From Arenimonas sp. (lineage in GTDB: Bacteria; Pseudomonadota; Gammaproteobacteria; Xanthomonadales; Xanthomonadaceae), in NCBI GenBank assembly GCA_026398695.1, contig JAPLSJ010000134.1, forward strand, positions 1-38,821: a DNA stretch of 38,821 bases. The letters are read 5' to 3'. Numbering within the stretch: position 1 is the first letter of the stretch; the number at the start of each line of letters is the position of its first letter. This document shows, one piece after another, positions 34,137 to 38,821 of the stretch. The position numbers and the translations under genes were made by a program. Under the pieces are notes generated by a model, which worked only from the letters and a program-made list of their open reading frames with translations, did not search any database and was not told the origin of the DNA.

Positions 34137-34877
34137 TCAGGCGGTTTTCACGTAGGGTCGCACCGCCTGGAAGCCGCCGTCGAGCCCGATCACCTGCCCG
34201 CTCACCCAGCCCGCGGCGTCCGACAGCAGGAAGGCGCCCAGCGCCGCGGCGTCGGCCGCTTCGCCGTGGCGGCCCAGCGGGTACTGGCCGGCAATCGCCT
34301 TGGCCGCCGACTCGTTCGACAGCAGGCGTTCGGTGGCCGGCGTGCGCATCAGGCCCGGGGCGATGGCGTTCACCCGAAGGCCGGCGCTGGAAAAATCCGC
34401 CGCCAGCGACCGCACCAGGCCTTCGACGCCGGCCTTGGCCATCGCGATCACCGCGTGGTTGGACACGCCGATGCCCGCCGCCACCGAGCTGAAGAACAGC
34501 AGCGCGCCCGGGCGGTCCGACTTCTGCACGCGCGGCGCGTAGGCCTTGGACACGAAGAAGGCGCTGTCGAGGTTGGCGGCCATGCAGGCGCGGTACTGCG
34601 CTTCGGTGGTGCGGCCGATGGGCGCGATCAGGATGGCGCCGGCGCAGTGGGCGACGGCGTCGGGCGGGTGGCCGAAGGTTTCGGTGGCCTGGGCCAGTGC
34701 GGCTTCGGCGCCGGCTTCGGTGGCCACGTCCTGTTCGATGGCGAGGTCGCCGTCGCTGGTCGCGAGCCTGGCGGCGTCGCGCGACACCAGCGCCAGCCGC
34801 CATCCCTGCGCGCGGAGCTGTTCGGCCAGGGCCGAGGCGACGCCGCCGGAGGCGCCGGTGATCAGGCAGGTTTTCAT
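34137..34877 (-). CDS. SDR-family protein lacking the catalytic tyrosine
   Basis: A 246-residue classical SDR fold. The cofactor motif is TGASGGVASALAEQL (TGxxxGxx), followed by HCAGAIL (usual NNAG, Asn replaced by His), ANLDSAFFVSKAY and FFSSVAAGIG with Ser130/131. The YxxxK site reads IAMAK: Lys148 is kept but the tyrosine position is Ile144. The C-terminal LRVNAIAPGLMRTP and GQVIGLDGG are normal. It is therefore unlikely to be a standard oxidoreductase; a binding or regulatory role, or unusual chemistry, is possible. It sits between two photolyase genes (gaps 7 and 33 bases). Cytosolic. Confidence 0.88.
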   Translation of the reverse strand: MKTCLITGASGGVASALAEQLRAQGWRLALVSRDAARLATSDGDLAIEQDVATEAGAEAALAQATETFGHPPDAVAHCAGAILIAPIGRTTEAQYRACMAANLDSAFFVSKAYAPRVQKSDRPGALLFFSSVAAGIGVSNHAVIAMAKAGVEGLVRSLAADFSSAGLRVNAIAPGLMRTPATERLLSNESAAKAIAGQYPLGRHGEAADAAALGAFLLSDAAGWVSGQVIGLDGGFQAVRPYVKTA

Positions 34878-34910
34878 CGATGGTCCACGCGCGGGGAATA
34901 GGCGTGGAGG

Positions 34911-36482
34911 TTAGCCCTCGACCGCGTGTGGCGGCCGTGAATCCGCCGCATACGCCGCGCGCAGTTCCGCGGCCTGGGCGCGGATCCGCGCAAGCTCGTC
35001 GGCCGGCTTGCGGCCGAGGTTCTTCCACTGCAGCGCGGTGCGCGGATGCTTGGCGAAGCGCGCCTCGTGCTTGGCCAGGAAATCCCAATACAGCGTCGTG
35101 TACGGGCAGGCGTCCGGCCCCACCGACACGTCGGGCTTGAAGCGGCAGCCGGCGCAGTGGTTGGACATCTTCCTGATGTAATTGCCCGAGGCCGCGTAGG
35201 GCTTGCTGACCATGCGGCCGCCGTCGGCGTACTGGCTCATGCCCAGCACGTTGGGCAGCTCCACCCACTCCACCGCGTCCACGTAAACGGCCAGGTACCA
35301 GGCATGCACTTCGCGCGGCCGCACGCCCAGCAGCAGCGCGAACAGGCCGGTCACCATCAGGCGCTGGATGTGGTGGGCGTAGCCGAGGTCGAGCGTCTGC
35401 CGCAGCGCGTCGCGCAGGCAGGCCATGTCGGTGTCGCCGGTCCAGAAGAAGCCGGGCAGCGGCGCCTGCGCGTCCAGCGCGTTGTCGTCCAGGAAGCCGG
35501 GCATGCGCTGCCAGTAGATGCCGCGCACGTACTCGCGCCAGCCCAGGATCTGCCGCACGAAGCCTTCCACCGCCTCGATCGGCGCCCTGCCCTCGCGCCA
35601 TTCGCGCACCGCCGCGTCCACCACCTTGCGCGGCGACAGCAGCTTGAGGTTCATCGCCGCCGACAGGCGCGAGTGGTACAGCCACGGCTCGCCTTCCCAC
35701 AGCGCGTCCTGGTAGCGGCCGAACAGCGGCAGCCGGTGCGCGATGAAATCAGCCAGCGCCTCGCGCGCCTGGGCGGCGTCCAGCGGCCAGTCGAAGGCGT
35801 CGAGCTGGCCCGGGTGGCTGGCGAAGCGCGTGCGCACCAGCGCGATCACGTCGCGCGTGGTGGCGTCGGGCGCGAAGGCGCGCGGTGCCGGCAGCAGGCC
35901 CGGGCCGCGGCGGTCGAAGCTGCCGCGGTTGTCGTGGTCGAAGTTCCACTGGCCGCCCACCGGCTGGCCGCCTTCCATCAGCACGCCTTCGCGCTTGCGC
36001 AGCCAGCGGTAGAAGAACTCCTGGCGATACTCCTTGCGGGTGCCGGCCCAGTCGGCGAAGTCGTCGGCGTCGCAGTAGAAGTGGCGGTCGGGGTATTCGA
36101 TCCACGGCACCCCGGCGGCCGCACACGCGGCCGGCAGCGACTGCGCCAGGCGCCATTCGCCCGGCTTCACGGCGATGAGCTTGGCGGGCTTGAGCGCCGC
36201 GAGGTCCGCAGCGAGCGCCGCTTCGAGCGTGGGGTGCGCGTGCTCGTCCAGGGCGCGGTAGTGCACGGTGAACCCGCGTGCCCGCAGCGCGTCGCGGAAG
36301 TGGCGCATGGCCGCCAGGAAGATGGCGATGCGCGGCTGGGTGCTCCAGACCTGCGTGGCCTCGTGGCCGACCTCGGCCATCCAGACCGCGTCGCGCGCCG
36401 GGTCGAAGTCGTCGAACACCGAAGATTCGGCGTCCAGCTGGTCGCCCAGGACCAGGACGAGGTGGCGCAGGCGGGTTGTCAT
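34911..36482 (-). CDS. Iron-sulfur bacterial photolyase/cryptochrome (FeS-BCP, PhrB of Agrobacterium type)
   Basis: A 523-residue deoxyribodipyrimidine photolyase-related protein: start LRHLVLVLGDQLD, KPGEWRLAQSLP, GGQWNFDHDNR (family mark), GWREYVRGIYW and MSQYADGGRMVSKPYAASGNYIRK. Cysteines at 355, 443, 446 and 459 (HCAGC, DACPYT) match the four ligands of the 4Fe-4S cluster in Agrobacterium PhrB (350, 438, 441, 454, recalled) with a constant offset of five. This family repairs (6-4) photoproducts. ATG 36482 is preferred because the open frame before it has no family sequence. With phrB downstream the cell covers both UV lesions. Confidence 0.93.
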   Translation of the reverse strand: MTTRLRHLVLVLGDQLDAESSVFDDFDPARDAVWMAEVGHEATQVWSTQPRIAIFLAAMRHFRDALRARGFTVHYRALDEHAHPTLEAALAADLAALKPAKLIAVKPGEWRLAQSLPAACAAAGVPWIEYPDRHFYCDADDFADWAGTRKEYRQEFFYRWLRKREGVLMEGGQPVGGQWNFDHDNRGSFDRRGPGLLPAPRAFAPDATTRDVIALVRTRFASHPGQLDAFDWPLDAAQAREALADFIAHRLPLFGRYQDALWEGEPWLYHSRLSAAMNLKLLSPRKVVDAAVREWREGRAPIEAVEGFVRQILGWREYVRGIYWQRMPGFLDDNALDAQAPLPGFFWTGDTDMACLRDALRQTLDLGYAHHIQRLMVTGLFALLLGVRPREVHAWYLAVYVDAVEWVELPNVLGMSQYADGGRMVSKPYAASGNYIRKMSNHCAGCRFKPDVSVGPDACPYTTLYWDFLAKHEARFAKHPRTALQWKNLGRKPADELARIRAQAAELRAAYAADSRPPHAVEG

Positions 36483-36548
36483 CCCGCAAGTCTGTGGGCG
36501 CACGCGTGCAGGGAATGGCAATCCGCCGGCGCGGAGCGGCGGGCCGGC

Positions 36549-37697
36549 TCAGCCGCCGATGTATTCGCGCGGGATGCGGGTGTTCAGGCCGACGAGGATT
36601 TCATAGGGAATCGTGCCGGCGGCCAGCGCCACGTCCTCGCAGGTGATGGCCTGGTCGCCCTGGCGGCCGATCAGCGCCACCGCGTCTTCGTTGTAGGCCG
36701 TACCCAGCGGGCCGATGTCCACCATGAACTGGTCCATGCAGATGCGCCCGACGATGCGGTGCCGCTGCCCGCGCACCAGCACCTCGCCACGCGACGACAG
36801 CGAGCGCGGGAAACCGTCGCCGTAGCCCATCGGCACCGTCACCACGCGCGTGTCCACGCCCGGCGCCCAGGTGGCGCCGTAGCTCACGGGATTCCCCGCC
36901 GGCACCACCTTGAAGTAGACGACCTGGGACACCAGCGACATCACCGGCCGCAGTTCCACCGTGGCCCTGGACGCCGGGTCGGGCAGCACGCCGTACAGCG
37001 CGATGCCGGGCCGCACCATGTCCAGGCAGGTGTCGGGGAAATGCAGCACGCCGCCCGAGTTGGCCAGGTGGCGGATCGGCATCGGCGCGCCCAGGCGCGT
37101 GAAGTGCGCGCAGGCGTCGAGGAATTTTTCCAGCTGCTGCCTCGTCATCGGCGAGACCGGGTCGTCGGCGCAGGCCAGGTGCGAGTACACGCCCTTCACC
37201 GTGCACCACTTCGACGCCACCGCCGCTTCGATGAAGGGCCCGGCGTGGTAGCTGTGCACGCCGATGCGCTCCATGCCCGTGTCGATCTTGAGATGGATGG
37301 TGGCCTTGCGGCCCAGCGATTCGGCCGCCGCTTCCACCTGGCGCAGCTTGTCGAGCGAGGACACGGTGATCTCGAGGTCTTCGGCAATCAGCTGCGCCGC
37401 CTGCGGCCCGAAGATGCCGCCCATCACCAGGATCGGCACGCGCACGCCGGCGCGGCGCAGCGCCACGCCCTCTTCCAGGAAGGCCACGCCCAAGTGTTCG
37501 ACGCCCTGGGCCTGCAGGTGCAGCGCCACCGGGACCAGGCCGTGGCCGTAGGCATTGGCCTTGACCACCGCCATCACCGGCACGCCGGCGTGGGCGCGCA
37601 GGGCGCGCAGGTTGTGGCTCAGCGCATCCAGGTCCACGCGCACGCGGGTGGGGCGCTGGCTGGCGGGCTCGAACAGGTGCGGGCTGGCGGGATCCAC
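36549..37697 (-). CDS. alr: Alanine racemase
   Basis: A 382-residue fold-III PLP enzyme. The PLP lysine is Lys46 (VVKANAYGHG) and the second catalytic base Tyr273 (VSYGATW). Other features are GMERIGVH, YSHLACADD, NSGGVLHFP, MVRPGIALYG, PMGYGDGFPRS and CMDQFMVDIG. It makes D-alanine for peptidoglycan. The start appears to be GTG 37697, 10 bases after the upstream stop, with no good ribosome site. The position suggests co-transcription with the helical-repeat gene upstream. Its presence on the same DNA as ald is not a functional operon link; they are 10 kb apart. Confidence 0.95.
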   Translation of the reverse strand: MDPASPHLFEPASQRPTRVRVDLDALSHNLRALRAHAGVPVMAVVKANAYGHGLVPVALHLQAQGVEHLGVAFLEEGVALRRAGVRVPILVMGGIFGPQAAQLIAEDLEITVSSLDKLRQVEAAAESLGRKATIHLKIDTGMERIGVHSYHAGPFIEAAVASKWCTVKGVYSHLACADDPVSPMTRQQLEKFLDACAHFTRLGAPMPIRHLANSGGVLHFPDTCLDMVRPGIALYGVLPDPASRATVELRPVMSLVSQVVYFKVVPAGNPVSYGATWAPGVDTRVVTVPMGYGDGFPRSLSSRGEVLVRGQRHRIVGRICMDQFMVDIGPLGTAYNEDAVALIGRQGDQAITCEDVALAAGTIPYEILVGLNTRIPREYIGG

Positions 37698-37707
37698 GAT
37701 GCGCGGC

Positions 37708-38821
37708 TCAGGGGGCCGAGGCCGGCGTGGACTCGACGACCTGCCGGTACGCCTGCACGGCCTGCAGCAGGCGGATGGCGCTCTTGCCCGAATGCATCAG
37801 GTACTCGCCCGTGGGGCCATGGAACTCGGCCAGGATCTGCGAGCGCAGGGCCCGGCGCCGGTCGTCGCCGGTCAGCCCGCCCTTCTCCAGCACCAGCCAC
37901 AGCACGAGGGCGTCGTCGGGGAAATCATTCCAGGCGCGACGCGCGAGCGCGGCCACCGCCTCCGCGTTGGCATCGTCCTTGAGTGCCTCGCCCAGCACGC
38001 GGCTGGCCGCGAACCGGGCGCTGCGGTAACGCTGCCAGCCCAGTTCGTCCGACTGCGCGACGGCCGCGCGGTCATTGGCGCCCATCTGCAGCGCAGCCAG
38101 CAGGTCGAGCGCTTCGAAATTGCCCTCGGCGGAGTTGGCCAACGCCGCCAGCGCCGGGCCGTGCGCGGCCAGCAGTTCGGCCTGGGTGGCCAATTCCTGT
38201 TGGTTCACCCGGTGCAGCAGGTTGCGGGCCAGCGCCAGGCTGGCGGGCAGCGGCTGCCCGGGCAAGGCCAGGCCGCACTGGCCCAGGGTCTTGCGCCAGA
38301 GATCGGCCACGCCGGCTTCGGCGGCGTCCCACTCCGGCCCATAGTCGAGCTGTTCGCCGCTGACGGCCCGTTCCAGCAGCGTTGCCTGCGCCGCGATGGC
38401 CGGCTGCAGGCACGCCAACTGCTGCAGCGACTGCGGCGCCGCGGCGTCGGCCTTGGCGGCCTTGATCAGTTCAAGCACGGCCGCCGAGCTTTCGGCGAAG
38501 GCCACGTTGATCAGCGCTTCGATGTCGGTGGGCCGGCCGGCGCGGTACGCGGCCAGGGCTTCGGCGTGCCTCACCAGGGCCGGACGCGGGCCCCAGATTT
38601 CTTCCAGCAGGCCTTCGAAGCGCCCCGGGGCACCGAACTCGGCTTTCTCGAACAGCGCAAACGCCGCGGCGTCATTCCCCAGCTTGAACTGGCAGTAGGC
38701 CGCCAAGGCGGGGAAGTAGCCCCCCATGGCCACTGCCCGCCCGGCCTTGCGCCAGGCCTGGGCGGCCTTGTCGCACTGCTCGTGGCGGGTGTAGTGCAGG
38801 GCCAGTTCGAGGTTCACCGGG
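37708..38821 (-). CDS. TPR-like helical-repeat protein, start outside the window
   Basis: At least 370 residues. The frame is open to the right edge, and the GTG at 38817 need not be the start. The first part (LELALHYTRHEQCDKAAQAW, YFPALAAYCQFKLGNDAAAFALFEKAEFG) has TPR-like helix pairs; the rest is Ala/Leu-rich helical without a motif I recognise (AALARRAWNDFPDDALVLWL). No membrane segment is seen in the visible part. It lies directly before alr on the minus strand. Function unknown; probably a scaffold or protein-binding role. Confidence 0.75.
   Translation of the reverse strand, partial: PVNLELALHYTRHEQCDKAAQAWRKAGRAVAMGGYFPALAAYCQFKLGNDAAAFALFEKAEFGAPGRFEGLLEEIWGPRPALVRHAEALAAYRAGRPTDIEALINVAFAESSAAVLELIKAAKADAAAPQSLQQLACLQPAIAAQATLLERAVSGEQLDYGPEWDAAEAGVADLWRKTLGQCGLALPGQPLPASLALARNLLHRVNQQELATQAELLAAHGPALAALANSAEGNFEALDLLAALQMGANDRAAVAQSDELGWQRYRSARFAASRVLGEALKDDANAEAVAALARRAWNDFPDDALVLWLVLEKGGLTGDDRRRALRSQILAEFHGPTGEYLMHSGKSAIRLLQAVQAYRQVVESTPASAP

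Noticed and set aside
30941-34492. 1183-codon open frame on the plus strand
   Set aside because: Antisense to msrA, WS/DGAT, phrB and the SDR, all well supported. Its composition (His/Gln/Arg/Ala) is that of a mirror frame.
35046-37982. 978-codon open frame on the plus strand
   Set aside because: Antisense to the FeS photolyase, alr and the helical-repeat gene; no recognisable domain.

Overview
The window reads as chromosomal DNA of a GC-rich (roughly 70 %) gammaproteobacterium. The order dnaK-grpE-hrcA / recN / fur / bamE(omlA) / rnfH-ratA / smpB-ssrA is the one I associate with Xanthomonadales (Xanthomonas, Lysobacter, Luteimonas and relatives). A GTGGGAGGGACTTCAGTCCC-type REP hairpin also fits that group. 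Genus is not resolvable by eye. No rRNA, tRNA, CRISPR array, transposase or integrase was seen.

Layout. (1) 1-7264: housekeeping block: heat-shock operon (minus strand, dnaK cut by the left edge, heat-shock promoter in front of dnaK), a recN that is frameshifted and too short in its coiled coil, fur, bamE, rnfH-ratA, smpB and the tmRNA gene ssrA. (2) 7222-9107: a small variable module bracketed by two identical 43-bp terminator copies in direct orientation. It holds an exported Lys/Glu/Arg/Gln repeat protein of lower GC, a decayed cupin fragment, a SOUL haem-binding protein and the C-terminal stump of a short-chain dehydrogenase. An exported Ala-rich coiled-coil protein follows. (3) 9716-29883: a 20-kb polyamine catabolic island. 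On the minus strand, puuD-puuA-spuC-potF-potG-potH-potI-sad form one run with tiny gaps or ATGA overlaps. Divergently, a second glutamine-synthetase-like ligase and puuB are followed by an out-of-place family 2 glycosyltransferase. Then come puuC and the XRE-cupin regulator puuR (minus), and omega-amino-acid:pyruvate aminotransferase, ald, mmsA and speB (plus). (4) 30030-38821: a small secreted Cys-periodic protein, then a minus-strand run msrA, WS/DGAT acyltransferase, CPD photolyase, an SDR lacking the catalytic Tyr, an iron-sulfur photolyase, alr and a helical-repeat protein that runs off the right edge.

How the genes fit together. PotFGHI would import putrescine (and perhaps spermidine), and SpeB would make putrescine from agmatine. 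PuuA, PuuB, PuuC and PuuD convert putrescine to GABA through gamma-glutamylated intermediates. SpuC and Sad take putrescine/GABA carbon on to succinate. The omega-aminotransferase plus MmsA can take beta-alanine (the aminopropyl part of spermidine) to acetyl-CoA. Both transaminases are of pyruvate-using type, so Ald would recycle the alanine to pyruvate and ammonium. A shared TCAACGCGGT motif lies in both divergent promoter regions (18.88 kb and 24.68 kb), next to palindromic AT-rich sequence; it is the best candidate for a common operator.
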